Assembly: GCF_000411255.1 (NCBI RefSeq)
Contig: NZ_KE150412.1
Span: forward strand, 2,280,310 to 2,344,309
Reading direction: 5' to 3'
DNA length: 64,000 bases
Source of the DNA: Paenibacillus sp. HGH0039
GTDB lineage: Bacteria > Bacillota > Bacilli > Paenibacillales > NBRC-103111
Positions within the stretch are counted from its first letter, which is position 1, and each line of letters opens with the position of its first letter. Below the pieces are notes generated by a model that was given only the letters and a program-made list of their open reading frames with translations, did no database searches and was not told the DNA's origin. Positions 26,302 through 34,739 of the stretch are shown here, one piece after another. The translations under genes were made by a program, and so were the position numbers.

Positions 26302-27555
26302 TTATTTAATCACGGCAAAGATGTCGTCGTAAGTCAAACTGGACGGAATGATCTTGTTGGAGAACGGTTTGTTGTCCTCCAGGTGGTACTCGCGGAGCGC
26401 ATCGGTGTCTTTCAGCATATTCCCCGTCAGAATGCAGGCCACGGTCTCGTCCTTATCCACAATCTGCTGGGATACGAGTTTGCGCAGACCCGCAACCGTA
26501 GCCGCGGAAGCCGGCTCACAGCCGATGCCGGACGCGTCGATTACGGCCTTCGCGTTCAGAATCTCCTCGTCCGTGACGGACACGGCAACGCCGTTCGTCT
26601 CCTGGAGGGTGCGCTGCGCTTTGCGCCAGCTCGGCGGATCGCCGATGTTGAGAGCCGAGGCTCTCGTGTACGGATTCGGCTCCGCTTCGAGCGCCGTTTT
26701 GCCCTCTGCGACCATCTTGTAGAAGGGACTCGCTCCCTCCGCCTGTACGAGCGCTACGCGCGGCAGCTTGTCGATCAGACCGAGCGCATATAGATCGGAA
26801 AGCCCTTTGCCGAGGGCGGACACGTTGCTGAGCGCGCCGCCGGGTACGAAGATCCAATCCGGCAGCTTCCAGCTCATCACTTGAGCCAGCTCGTACACAA
26901 TGCTTTTCTGGCCTTCGATCCGGAACGGGTTGATAGAGTTGCAAATATATAAACCAAGCTTCTCGCTGTTCTCCTCCAGAAACTTGATTCCATGGTCGTA
27001 AGTTCCTTCAATGGAGAAAATATTAGCTCCATAAGCTAATGTCTGCAGCACTTTGTTCAAGGAAATATTTTTGTTCGGTACGAACACGTACGATTTGCGT
27101 CCCGCCAGAGAGGCGTACATCGCAAGAGAGGAAGACGTGTTGCCCGTAGAGGTGCAGGTAAACCGGTCGTAACCCAGCGAACGGCCGTGCGTAACCGCAA
27201 CGGTCATGCCGTTGTCCTTGAAAGAGCCGCTCGGATTCTCACTCTGTGCCTTAAGCCAGACGCTTCTCGTCCCCGCATAAGAGGCAACCGCATCGCTCCG
27301 GTACAGCCCCGTGTTTCCTTCGTATTTGGTCACAATCGCCGAATCTTCCACGTCCGGAAAAATCAGTTCCTTGTAGCGCCACACCCCGCTCGCATAAGGG
27401 GAAAGCCTGTCCGAAAGCCGGCTCTGGAATAGCTGTTTCAGCTCCTCGGCGTCCAGACCGGTAAAGTCCTGGGAAATATCAAGCATTCCGTTACACGTAC
27501 AGGTATAGCGGAATTCGGCAAACACCTTGCTGCACTCAACACAAACAAATTTCAT
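26302..27555 (-). CDS. thrC: Threonine synthase
   Basis: A 417-residue PLP-dependent fold-II enzyme that converts O-phosphohomoserine to threonine. Lys113 in ENPSGSFKDNGMT is the Schiff-base Lys, and TCTSTGNTSSSLAMYASL binds the PLP phosphate. The N-terminus carries four Cys residues (CVEC at 5-8 and CTC at 19-21), a zinc-ribbon-like cap seen in a subset of these enzymes. It is alone, without hom or thrB. No T-box leader is visible upstream; the leader has only a short CGCCTC/GAGGCG stem. Confidence 0.94.
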   Translation of the reverse strand: MKFVCVECSKVFAEFRYTCTCNGMLDISQDFTGLDAEELKQLFQSRLSDRLSPYASGVWRYKELIFPDVEDSAIVTKYEGNTGLYRSDAVASYAGTRSVWLKAQSENPSGSFKDNGMTVAVTHGRSLGYDRFTCTSTGNTSSSLAMYASLAGRKSYVFVPNKNISLNKVLQTLAYGANIFSIEGTYDHGIKFLEENSEKLGLYICNSINPFRIEGQKSIVYELAQVMSWKLPDWIFVPGGALSNVSALGKGLSDLYALGLIDKLPRVALVQAEGASPFYKMVAEGKTALEAEPNPYTRASALNIGDPPSWRKAQRTLQETNGVAVSVTDEEILNAKAVIDASGIGCEPASAATVAGLRKLVSQQIVDKDETVACILTGNMLKDTDALREYHLEDNKPFSNKIIPSSLTYDDIFAVIK

Positions 27556-27739
27556 CGCGGTTCGATAGACTAACGCCTATCTTCCTCCTCACAAGATCAG
27601 ATTTATCGCCTCATAAGAGGCGGACATACCGTCACGGGCCAGCTGTACTTTCTACGTCAGATCTATACCGGAATGATTAACCAATGCGATCTTTTGTGGT
27701 ATTTTTGCATACTCTATGAAAAAAATCAATAACTTCCGC

Positions 27740-28375
27740 TCAGAACGCGCCTTCGATTTCATTTTTATAATGCGAGATATCGGCGTGCAGAACGATCCGC
27801 GGAACGCCGTCCGTCAGCTCCACCTTGCACAGACAGGTCGGATGGATGTAAGGGAGCTCCCACAGGTCGCGGAGATCGCGGCTTTCGAAGTGTGCCATGA
27901 TCAGTTTGAGCGCCACCGTATGAGTCACGATCAGCAAGCTTTTGTCCGGGTTCTCTTCGACCATTTTCAGAACCTCTCCGACCGCTCTCTCCTTCACTTC
28001 CTCATAAGATTCGCCCGTACCCGCGCGAAACTCATGGGGCGCTTTCCAGAATGCATGATGCCGCTCAGGCTCACGCTGCTCGATATCCGATAAGCGCTGC
28101 CCTTCCCACTCCCCCAGGTTCATCTCTCTGAGGCTGTCCCGCTCCGCAATGTCCAGCTTACGCGCGCCCCGTATAATCTCGGCTGTCCGGACAGCCCGCG
28201 GGCTCGAACTGGAGTAGATGCCGTCCAGGGGCACGTCCGCCAGCGCTTCGCCCAGCCAGGCCGCTTGCGTTTCGCCCAAAGAGGTCAGCGGAGAATCCTG
28301 ATGGCCCTGCATTTTTTTGGCCACGTTCCATTCGGTCTGCCCGTGCCGCGTCAAATATAAAGTCGTTACCGCCAT
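27740..28375 (-). CDS. Histidine phosphatase family protein (PhoE/GpmB-like)
   Basis: A 211-residue enzyme. LTRHGQTEWN (8-17) holds the catalytic His10, SPRAVRTAE and REMNLGEWEGQ are the other conserved segments, and THTVALK contains the second His. It dephosphorylates a small molecule (possible substrates include phosphorylated sugars or alpha-ribazole phosphate); sequence alone does not decide. It starts 1 nt after the GNAT gene stop, so the two are co-transcribed. Confidence 0.9.
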   Translation of the reverse strand: MAVTTLYLTRHGQTEWNVAKKMQGHQDSPLTSLGETQAAWLGEALADVPLDGIYSSSSPRAVRTAEIIRGARKLDIAERDSLREMNLGEWEGQRLSDIEQREPERHHAFWKAPHEFRAGTGESYEEVKERAVGEVLKMVEENPDKSLLIVTHTVALKLIMAHFESRDLRDLWELPYIHPTCLCKVELTDGVPRIVLHADISHYKNEIEGAF

Positions 28376-28376
28376 G

Positions 28377-28853
28377 TTATTCCCTCCCCTTGGCCGCTAA
28401 AGGTTTCTCAAAACAGATACTCGCTTCACTGCCGATATATTCGCCGTACCTGTCGATTTCCACATAGCCGTGCTTCTTATAGAAATAAAGGGATTCCGGC
28501 TGTTCCGGGCCAGTTTCCAATTTGACCGATATAAAGTCCCGCTCCCGCGCCCGTTCTTCCAGAAAAGTTAGCATGCGGCCCGCGACTCCTCTTTTACGAT
28601 ACGCGTTATCCACAAAAAAACGTTTCAGCTCCGTGCTCTCCGCATCAAACGGACGGATGCCCCCGCAGCCGACCGGCCGGTCCCCATAGTAGGCGACCAC
28701 AAAAACAGATTGATCCAGGCGGGGATCGTCCCGGTCAAGACCGAAAATGTCTTCGGCCGGATACCGTTGGAGCAGCTCCTCGTCCAGTTTTTCGATCAGC
28801 AGCCATAGATCCGGATGCTTGGCATCCACGTGGTTTAAAGTAAGGTCCTCCAT
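28377..28853 (-). CDS. GNAT family N-acetyltransferase
   Basis: A 158-residue acetyltransferase. VGCGGIRPFD, ELKRFFVDNAYRKRGVAGRM (the acetyl-CoA loop Q/RxxGxG/A as RKRGVAGRM) and SLYFYKKHGYVEI are the GNAT motifs. The substrate is unknown. The start is the ATG at 28853, with GGAG 8 nt before; a longer in-frame version from 28970 has 39 extra low-complexity residues and is less likely. The region upstream carries a cluster of DnaA-box-like 9-mers. Confidence 0.85.
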   Translation of the reverse strand: MEDLTLNHVDAKHPDLWLLIEKLDEELLQRYPAEDIFGLDRDDPRLDQSVFVVAYYGDRPVGCGGIRPFDAESTELKRFFVDNAYRKRGVAGRMLTFLEERARERDFISVKLETGPEQPESLYFYKKHGYVEIDRYGEYIGSEASICFEKPLAAKGRE

Positions 28854-28983
28854 CTCGCGCACTCCTTTTCTTCTCCGCCGGGTTCCCTGCAAGATTTTAC
28901 TCATAAGCGATTGAGTCTCTTTACATACATTCGGTTTTTCCTTTTGGAAGTCCTTTTCCCGATCCATCAAAAAAGATTAATCT

Positions 28984-29083
28984 TGTGGATAAATGAGGTT
29001 GTGGATATGTTAATAATAAAAGTGCGATCTATGCACAGATAAGCTTTTAAAGGTGTAGATTATGGGGATAACTTTGTTGATAA
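28984..29083 (+). promoter_or_regulatory. Cluster of four DnaA-box-like 9-mers
   Basis: TGTGGATAA (28984, perfect), TGTGGATAT (29000), TGGGGATAA (29063) and TGTTGATAA (29075) match the reversed DnaA consensus with zero or one mismatch, all in the same direction. They lie upstream of the GNAT/phosphatase operon. Confidence 0.5.
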
Positions 29084-29096
29084 CTGTGGTGTAACC

Positions 29097-29148
29097 AAAA
29101 AAAACCGCCTCCTTGGCAAAAGAATTCTTTGCTTGGGGAGTACGGTTT
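29097..29148 (-). terminator. Terminator after the EmrE-type exporter gene
   Basis: AAACCG (29102-29107) and CGGTTT (29143-29148) enclose an inner CTCC..CAAGCAAAGAATTC palindromic stem. On the minus strand a run of eight T follows. Confidence 0.75.
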
Positions 29149-29172
29149 CTGGGGATAACCGGAAATTCGCGG

Positions 29173-30150
29173 TTACTTTTCCATAGAAAGGTCTGGATTG
29201 GACCGCGCTGCGGGCCCCCGATGGGACACATGGCTGTGAAGCACCATTCCGGCCACAATGATCCCGATGCCGAGCCAGGACAACGCCGAAGGAAGATCGG
29301 CGGACAGCAGCAGCACCTCGCCCGCCAGGGCAAAAAGCACTTCGCCCGACTGCGTAGCTTCCACGGCGGCCAGCTTGGACACGTCTTCTCGCACCATATC
29401 CGTGGCCCGGAAGAAGAGTATCGTGGCGATGACGCCGGAAGACAGCGCGACGATGAGCGACTGGAACGTCTGCTCCGTGCTCGGCAGCCCGGCGCTTGCG
29501 TAAGCCCAGCCCGCCAGGAGCAGCCAGAACGGCAGGCTGGCCAGCGTCATGCCGAGCACGCGCTGGAACACGTCCAACCCGCCGCCGCACAGCTCCATCA
29601 TCTTGCGGTTGCCGAGCGGATAGGCGAAGGAGGCGACCACGATCGGCAGAACGCCGAGCAGTAGATCCTTCGCCGTCAGCGAGCCGGCCTGCTCAAGCTG
29701 GAGCAGGAAGATGCCGGCGAGAATGACGAGCGACATCGCGAGTCCGCGCAGCGGAATCCGGCTGCGGACTTTCGCGGGCCCGGCCGGAGTCGCGACCGTC
29801 TCCCAGAAGAGCGGGGCGAGCAGGGAGCCCGAGATGATGGTAAGCTGCCACGTCCCGGCGGTCAGCCAGCCGGGGGAATAGGCCGCGGCGAAGCACATGG
29901 GCGCGTAGAACAGCCCGAAGCCGACCGTGCTCCACAGGAGCCATTGCCACGGGTGCAGCCGCATCGCCCGGAAGAGAGGCCGCAGATTGCGGCGGCCCGC
30001 AACGATCAGGAGGAGGAACGGGACCATGAACAGGTAGCGCAGAGAGCCGCTCCAGAGCCAGCTCCCTCCTCCCAGCTCCATTTTACGGTTGAGCACGAAC
30101 GTAATGGCAAAGAAAAAGGCGGATAAAATGCCCAGGAGTATCGGTTTCAT
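29173..30150 (-). CDS. EmrE/DMT-family multidrug efflux-like transporter
   Basis: A 325-residue membrane protein with about ten segments in two halves. It starts with a hydrophobic helix (PILLGILSAFFFAITFVLNR) followed by a LGGGSWLWSGSLRYLFMV loop and resembles the long EmrE-like members of the drug/metabolite transporter superfamily. The last 25 residues are a hydrophilic tail (HVSHRGPAARSNPDL). The substrate is unknown; a GntR regulator 6 nt upstream probably senses it. Confidence 0.8.
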   Translation of the reverse strand: MKPILLGILSAFFFAITFVLNRKMELGGGSWLWSGSLRYLFMVPFLLLIVAGRRNLRPLFRAMRLHPWQWLLWSTVGFGLFYAPMCFAAAYSPGWLTAGTWQLTIISGSLLAPLFWETVATPAGPAKVRSRIPLRGLAMSLVILAGIFLLQLEQAGSLTAKDLLLGVLPIVVASFAYPLGNRKMMELCGGGLDVFQRVLGMTLASLPFWLLLAGWAYASAGLPSTEQTFQSLIVALSSGVIATILFFRATDMVREDVSKLAAVEATQSGEVLFALAGEVLLLSADLPSALSWLGIGIIVAGMVLHSHVSHRGPAARSNPDLSMEK

Positions 30151-30156
30151 GAAGGT

Positions 30157-30831
30157 TCAGCCTTTCTCTGCTTGATTGCTCTCGGCCAATCGTTCCCCCA
30201 GGGTGAGCCAGTTCTCTTCGACCAGACGGGCGGCGTCTGCCGCATCGCGCTTCCGGCACGCATCCGCAATTCTGCGGTGCTGCTCGACGGATTGAAGCCC
30301 GTGGACGGAAGCGAACCGGGAAATCTCCAGCCGCTGCACTTTGGGCAGGATGCCTTTCAGCGCGGACAAGATTTCCGGGTTGCCTGCCGCCTGCAGAAAC
30401 ACGGCGTGGAAAGCACCGTCCGCCTCGATCGCCGCCGGAACGTCGTTCCGGCCGAGAGCCTGTTCCAGCGCCTTGTTGGACTGTTCCAGCGCTTCATACT
30501 CTTCCGGGCCCAGATAGGGCACGGCCAGACGGGCGGCCAAGGCATGGAGCGCCGCCACTACGGTAAAGGCGTGCCTGCCTTCCTCGGGCTTCAGCGGCGT
30601 GACGCGTGTCGCGGAGCCGGGAACCGCTTCGACGAGCCCCTCGTCCTCCAGGCGCTTGAGCGCCTCCCGGACAGGCGTGCGGCTTACGCCGAACTGCTCG
30701 GCCAGCTCCTGGTCGCTGAGCTTGGCGCCCGGTTCAAGCTCCAGCGAAACGATCGCTTGCCGCAGCGCCTCGTAAATCTCTTCGCGGAACGATTGGCGTT
30801 TAATGCGTTGAATGGTTGGTTTCGTTTTCAT
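30157..30831 (-). CDS. GntR/FadR-type transcriptional regulator
   Basis: A 224-residue regulator. The N-terminal wHTH (about 12-70) includes LSDQELAEQFGVSRTPVREA and LEDEGLV. The C-terminal FCD-type ligand domain shows DGAFHAVFLQAAGN. I chose the ATG at 30831 because the upstream TTG at 30867 is itself the -35 box. The ATG falls at the predicted transcription start and has no ribosome binding site, so the mRNA may be leaderless. It probably represses itself and the exporter gene downstream through the palindrome at 30833-30850. Confidence 0.88.
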   Translation of the reverse strand: MKTKPTIQRIKRQSFREEIYEALRQAIVSLELEPGAKLSDQELAEQFGVSRTPVREALKRLEDEGLVEAVPGSATRVTPLKPEEGRHAFTVVAALHALAARLAVPYLGPEEYEALEQSNKALEQALGRNDVPAAIEADGAFHAVFLQAAGNPEILSALKGILPKVQRLEISRFASVHGLQSVEQHRRIADACRKRDAADAARLVEENWLTLGERLAESNQAEKG

Positions 30832-30832
30832 A

Positions 30833-30867
30833 AAACCAATATATTGGTTTATAGATTGGTTTGTCAA
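30833..30867 (-). promoter_or_regulatory. GntR promoter with overlapping 18-nt operator
   Basis: TTGACA (30867-30862), an 18-nt spacer and TATATT (30843-30838) form a promoter. AAACCAATATATTGGTTT (30833-30850) is an exact palindrome covering the -10 box, a classic repressor site. A further AACCAAT half-site lies in the spacer. Confidence 0.7.
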
Positions 30868-30901
30868 CCTTATTCGGGTATAGAAAAAAAGCAGCCGGGC
30901 G

Positions 30902-31627
30902 TTAGCCGCCTGCCTGCTTCATCCAGTTCACAAGTCCGATCCCGTGTTCGCTTTGAATCTGTTCGACCGACTCGTCGCCGGCGACCTCTCCGTCCCGGAT
31001 CAGAATAACGCGGTCCAGCAGAGGCTCGATCTCGTCGACTTCGTGTGTGGACAGGACGAGCGTCTGTTCCTCCATGTCCACGAAAGAAATCACGGTCCGG
31101 ATGATCGATTCCCTCACCAGCGGGTCCAAGCCGGACAGCGGTTCGTCCATCACGATCAGCGGCACCTGTCTGGCGAGCACGAGCACGATTTTCAGACGCG
31201 CGCGGTTGCCTTTGGACAGCCGGGCAACCTTTTCCTTCAAATCCAGCCCGAAAGATTCGGCCAGCTCCAGCGCCTTCGCAATGTCAAAATCTTGGTACAT
31301 CGCGGTGTAAAAACGCAGCGTACGCTCCACGGTATGAGCCGGATAGAATACGTCCTGCTCCGGCAGGAACGCGATCCGCCGCGAACTGATCCGCGATACC
31401 CGCTCTCCTTCAAGCTCCACCCTTCCTTTGGAAGGCTGCAGCAGACCTGCCATCAACTTCAGCACCGTCGATTTCCCGCTTCCGTTCGTGCCGATGATGC
31501 CGATGATCTGTCCCCTCGGTATGCGGAAGCTGACGTCTTTCAGCACTCTTTTACCGATAAAGCTCTTGCTTACCCCATCGAACGCGACGATAGGCTCCGT
31601 ACCGTTCCCGGTTTCTGCCATTTTCAT
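30902..31627 (-). CDS. ABC transporter ATPase (Ytr-like module 1)
   Basis: A 241-residue ATPase. Walker A is GTNGSGKST, the signature is LSKGNRARLK, Walker B is LIVMDEPLSGLD, and LSTHEVDE is the H-loop. Two in-frame ATGs (31627 and 31621) follow AGAGGAGAGG; the first is used. It is the third gene of a permease/GntR/ATPase operon, an arrangement known from the acetoin-utilisation-linked ytr genes and from cell-envelope-stress exporters. The cargo is unknown. Confidence 0.9.
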   Translation of the reverse strand: MKMAETGNGTEPIVAFDGVSKSFIGKRVLKDVSFRIPRGQIIGIIGTNGSGKSTVLKLMAGLLQPSKGRVELEGERVSRISSRRIAFLPEQDVFYPAHTVERTLRFYTAMYQDFDIAKALELAESFGLDLKEKVARLSKGNRARLKIVLVLARQVPLIVMDEPLSGLDPLVRESIIRTVISFVDMEEQTLVLSTHEVDEIEPLLDRVILIRDGEVAGDESVEQIQSEHGIGLVNWMKQAGG

Positions 31628-31648
31628 TTCCTCTCCTCTGAAAGACCC

Positions 31649-32014
31649 TTAATTCAGCTTGAGAAATTTCTGTACATTCTCTATAATCTGCTCGTTAGAG
31701 TAGCCCAAATCACGCATTTCCTCCGCGAATCTTTTTAATTCTCCTTCTTTCAGCTCATCCCGGAGCCGCGTTAACAACGACTCGTCTTCCGTAACAAACA
31801 TGCCCTGTCCCCTCCGGCTTTCGACTATGCCCATTCTCTCCAGCTCCATATTCACTCTCTGGACCGTGTTGGGATTAACCCCGAACTGTACGGCAAGTTC
31901 CCGGACCGAGGGCAGCTTGCCTCCCGGCGGAAATTCCTTGCGGATAATTTGCCGGCATACCCGCTGAACCAGTTGCAGGTAAATCGGCTGCGAGCCCGAA
32001 AACTGTTCAGGCAT
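31649..32014 (-). CDS. GntR-family regulator, YtrA type
   Basis: A 121-residue regulator: one wHTH (about 12-75, GGKLPSVRELAVQFGVNPNT and ESRRGQGMFV) plus a short helical dimerisation tail, the hallmark of the YtrA subgroup that controls adjacent ABC genes. It lies between the permease and ATPase genes and should bind the promoter upstream of the permease gene. Confidence 0.92.
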   Translation of the reverse strand: MPEQFSGSQPIYLQLVQRVCRQIIRKEFPPGGKLPSVRELAVQFGVNPNTVQRVNMELERMGIVESRRGQGMFVTEDESLLTRLRDELKEGELKRFAEEMRDLGYSNEQIIENVQKFLKLN

Positions 32015-32018
32015 GAAC

Positions 32019-32792
32019 TTACACCTCCACTTTGCGATCCAAAAGCCAGGCCGGTATATACACGACGACAGCCAGATTGGCCAGTGTCCAAATCATTTCC
32101 CCCGAATAAAAAGGTTCGCCGTCCCAATCAAAGGCGTAGCCCCACTTGAACAAAAATTGATACACCGGGCTCATTTCAAATGTATATTCCACGAGCATGA
32201 CCGCCCCGATCAGAACAATCGCCGCCAGCCAGCGCAGCCGGCCGACCCGGTTGCTTAGTGCCAAAGCCGTGAAGTACACCAGGACCGCCAAGGCGGCGAT
32301 GAAAAATGCCATGAAGAAAAAGATAAAGGCTTCTTTAAGCCCCGAGCCGTGAAGCAGACCCGTGAAATAACTGACGTGTCCCGATAAATAAAACGGATCC
32401 TCTCCCGCACGTTCGATCAGCGTCATTTTCTCCACCTTGTACATCCACAGGAACATCGTAATCGAGACGAACAGACCGCCGATCATCTCCGTCAGCGCGG
32501 CCGCATATTTCGCCCCGATCAGCTTCCAGCCCGGCTGCGGCAGCTGGAACCAGAGCGGTGCCCGCTCCCGTTCTTTACCGAAACTGATCAGCAGGTAAAC
32601 GGACGGAAGAAAAACATGCAGATAAATAATGCCCAGCCACAAGGGAGTGACAACCCCCGACTGGTAGCGGTAAGCCATAAACGTCATCAAAGCGATCATA
32701 CCGACGGAAAAAGCCGCCCAGGTCTTTTGGGAGCCGGTCACGGCTGTCCGTAAGCCGATTTCTTTCCTGAATAAATTCCACCATGCGTTCAA
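32019..32792 (-). CDS. ABC-2-like membrane protein (Ytr-like module 1)
   Basis: A 257-residue protein with about six membrane segments. The conserved soluble part ISFGKERERAPLWFQLPQPGWKLIGAKY (cytoplasmic, about 68-95) resembles the permeases of YtrC-like exporters. The start codon is TTG at 32792, with AGGAGG 7-8 nt upstream; the nearby ATG (in GCATGG) is out of frame. It is the first gene of the operon, and partner of the ATPase at 30902. Confidence 0.75.
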   Translation of the reverse strand: MNAWWNLFRKEIGLRTAVTGSQKTWAAFSVGMIALMTFMAYRYQSGVVTPLWLGIIYLHVFLPSVYLLISFGKERERAPLWFQLPQPGWKLIGAKYAAALTEMIGGLFVSITMFLWMYKVEKMTLIERAGEDPFYLSGHVSYFTGLLHGSGLKEAFIFFFMAFFIAALAVLVYFTALALSNRVGRLRWLAAIVLIGAVMLVEYTFEMSPVYQFLFKWGYAFDWDGEPFYSGEMIWTLANLAVVVYIPAWLLDRKVEV

Positions 32793-32838
32793 AGTGTATT
32801 CCTCCTCGGTCAGTTCTTTGTGTTACTGTATTAATTAA

Positions 32839-32868
32839 ATAGTACACTGGTACATGAAGCAGTGTCAA
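32839..32868 (-). promoter_or_regulatory. Promoter of Ytr-like module 1 with palindromic site
   Basis: TTGACA (32868-32863), an 18-nt spacer and TACTAT (32844-32839) on the minus strand. GTAC-ACTG-GTAC (32842-32853) overlaps the -10, a possible site for the GntR regulator. Confidence 0.65.
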
Positions 32869-32996
32869 GACGTATTTTTCCTTTGTCGGCTGCCGTTTGA
32901 GGACCTATAAAAGTTAGAACTTACACCGGGATACCCGATCCGCTACGATAAGCCGTAGTGAATGGAGTTTTTGAGCAGAAAGGAGATTATCCGGAA

Positions 32997-33401
32997 ATGA
33001 CACCCCACCTGACGAGAATTGTGAAAAGAAAACTGCTGAGCGCTGCGATTTCTTCATTCTTGTTTGCCTTTTTTTTCGCTTGGTACACACGGCACGAACC
33101 TTTCTTCTATCACCCGTCCGCTGGAACCGTTCCAGGGGCTTTTTCCCGGTTTATGTCGGTCGGTTTTATCTACCTTGCCTACTCCGCTCCCGTTATTTAT
33201 GTATACGGCACCTTTACGTCTCTGCTGAGCGACTTTATCGGCTTTTGCATCCTGCCTTACAGTAAGCTGCGGCTTGTAATATCGGGGATCATGCACGGAG
33301 TGTTCGGGCTGATTCTTTGCCCTGCCAGTCTGGCGGCGGCCGCTTTGTTTTTTGTTGCGGATATAACTCTGGCAGCCCGATTCCCCGGTCAAAAGAAATA
33401 A
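32997..33401 (+). CDS. Small hypothetical membrane protein
   Basis: A 134-residue protein with about four hydrophobic segments, starting MTPHLTRIVKRKLLSAAISS. I do not recognise a family. The ATG at 32997 is favoured over an upstream in-frame ATG at 32958 because AAGGAGA precedes it at about 10 nt. It faces away from the Ytr-like module and ends at a terminator. Confidence 0.7.
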   Translation: MTPHLTRIVKRKLLSAAISSFLFAFFFAWYTRHEPFFYHPSAGTVPGAFSRFMSVGFIYLAYSAPVIYVYGTFTSLLSDFIGFCILPYSKLRLVISGIMHGVFGLILCPASLAAAALFFVADITLAARFPGQKK

Positions 33402-33403
33402 CA

Positions 33404-33430
33404 AAAAGCAGCCGCAACGGGCTGCTTTTA
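33404..33430 (+). terminator. Terminator after the membrane protein gene
   Basis: AAAAGCAGCC (33404-33413) pairs with GGGCTGCTTTT (33419-33429). The following 33430-33648 interval has no gene but carries one copy of the 20-nt repeat described separately. Confidence 0.85.
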
Positions 33431-33589
33431 GGGTCAGGCTTTTCGCCAGGTATGCGTTTTAACCGCGTAAACTATACACGTCCTGAATCAGATGGGCGGC
33501 TTCTTCCGGCGGAACGAATTCACTTCGTTAGCGAAAAAAATTCAGATGCCGACGACGGTTCAATAACGGACCACACGAAGCTTCCAGCA

Positions 33590-33609
33590 CGCGGTGCTTG
33601 GCGTCACAT
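33590..33609 (-). repeat. 20-nt dispersed repeat, copy 1
   Basis: On the minus strand this reads ATGTGACGCCAAGCACCGCG. An identical copy lies at 46711-46730. Both are within 40 nt of the stop codon of a secreted-protein gene on the minus strand. Confidence 0.8.
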
Positions 33610-33648
33610 AACGTGGTCAACCATATATGGCCCCCACTCCCCTGCCGC

Positions 33649-34509
33649 TTAGCGCGGAAGCTGGACGGTCATTTCCAGGTTGTCCAGGAAAGTGACCGGC
33701 GTCATCCGTTTGGTCAGCAGTTCCAGCGAAGCGTTCTTGCCGACCGCAGGGAATTCCAGCTCGTACTCGTAGATGCCGTCCTCAACGCTTTTCAGCTTCT
33801 TGCCCGACTCATCCAGTCTCTTGCCGTTCTCCACCAGCCAGATGCCAGTCGTTTGCATCGGTGCCGTTTCGCCTGCGGCCGCTACTCGCACAACGGTTTT
33901 GTCCTCGCTGAAGTCCACACCCGTGACGGAAATGCTGCCGATTTTCCCCTGGTCCACTTGGAGCGGATACATTCCCTTCAGGGGTGTTTTCACATCCGCT
34001 TTGTCCGAAAACATCGTCGTTGTATCATCATAATACCCGCCGATATAAGGCTTGATCGTCAGCTCCTGCGGCTGATCTTTCAATGCTTCAACCGCTTCCT
34101 CATGCCTCATGCCCAAAGCACCGTCCGGGAATGCGAACATCCCGCCGCTACTACTCTGTCTCTCATAAATCCATCCGCTGCTATCTATCACCAGGTAATC
34201 CATGTCCGTGATTTTGCGGTCGATTTCCGGGTCCAGGTCCGCCGGGTTAGCCGGTAATTTGCGGGAAATCATAAACTCCGTGCTGTTTTCGGTAGCGTTG
34301 AGGTATTCCAGATTAAACTCCACTCCGCCCCAGTATTTTTTCAAGGTAGGAGTCAATTGGAACGCGGATGTCGCGTCTGTGTCTTTAGCTGCGGCTGTTA
34401 CCGCGGGCTGTGCATTAAGTTGTTGAGCGGCTACATACGGCCCTGCTGTTGTCAAAGTCCCTCCCAATACGATCGCGGCGCTTAATACGGCAAGTGTAGC
34501 TTTTTTCAT
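33649..34509 (-). CDS. Secreted hypothetical protein
   Basis: A 286-residue protein with a clear signal peptide (MKKATLAVLSAAIVLGGTLT, cleavage near VAA-QQ). The rest is beta-rich with DYLVIDSSGWIYERQ and YEYELEFPAVGKNASLELL, suggesting one or two immunoglobulin-like or DUF4179-like domains, but I do not recognise a family. The ATG at 34509 has AAGGAGGAAG upstream; a longer in-frame version to 34551 has no such site. It stands alone. Confidence 0.75.
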   Translation of the reverse strand: MKKATLAVLSAAIVLGGTLTTAGPYVAAQQLNAQPAVTAAAKDTDATSAFQLTPTLKKYWGGVEFNLEYLNATENSTEFMISRKLPANPADLDPEIDRKITDMDYLVIDSSGWIYERQSSSGGMFAFPDGALGMRHEEAVEALKDQPQELTIKPYIGGYYDDTTTMFSDKADVKTPLKGMYPLQVDQGKIGSISVTGVDFSEDKTVVRVAAAGETAPMQTTGIWLVENGKRLDESGKKLKSVEDGIYEYELEFPAVGKNASLELLTKRMTPVTFLDNLEMTVQLPR

Positions 34510-34739
34510 GATTTCTTCCTCCTTTTCTGTAGCAGGACGGGATGATTGCACGGCTTCCAGGTTTGCGCTGCTGTGCTGCGTCCTACATACCTATAGGCGA
34601 GAAAAGAGAGGGGGTGGTTCAAAGATTTGGGAGATAAGTGCTGCCGGGTCATAACCAAAGAAGCGCTGAGAATCAGAATACTATAAAAAATAACCACTAA
34701 CGAGGTTAGTCGCCTGTGGCCCATGTACTTAGTTCGTCC

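Noticed and set aside
27556-27739. Possible T-box or threonine leader before thrC
   Set aside because: No T-box consensus (AGGGTGGNACCGCG) or specifier stem; only a short CGCCTC/GAGGCG hairpin and a chance ACCGCG next to the ATG.
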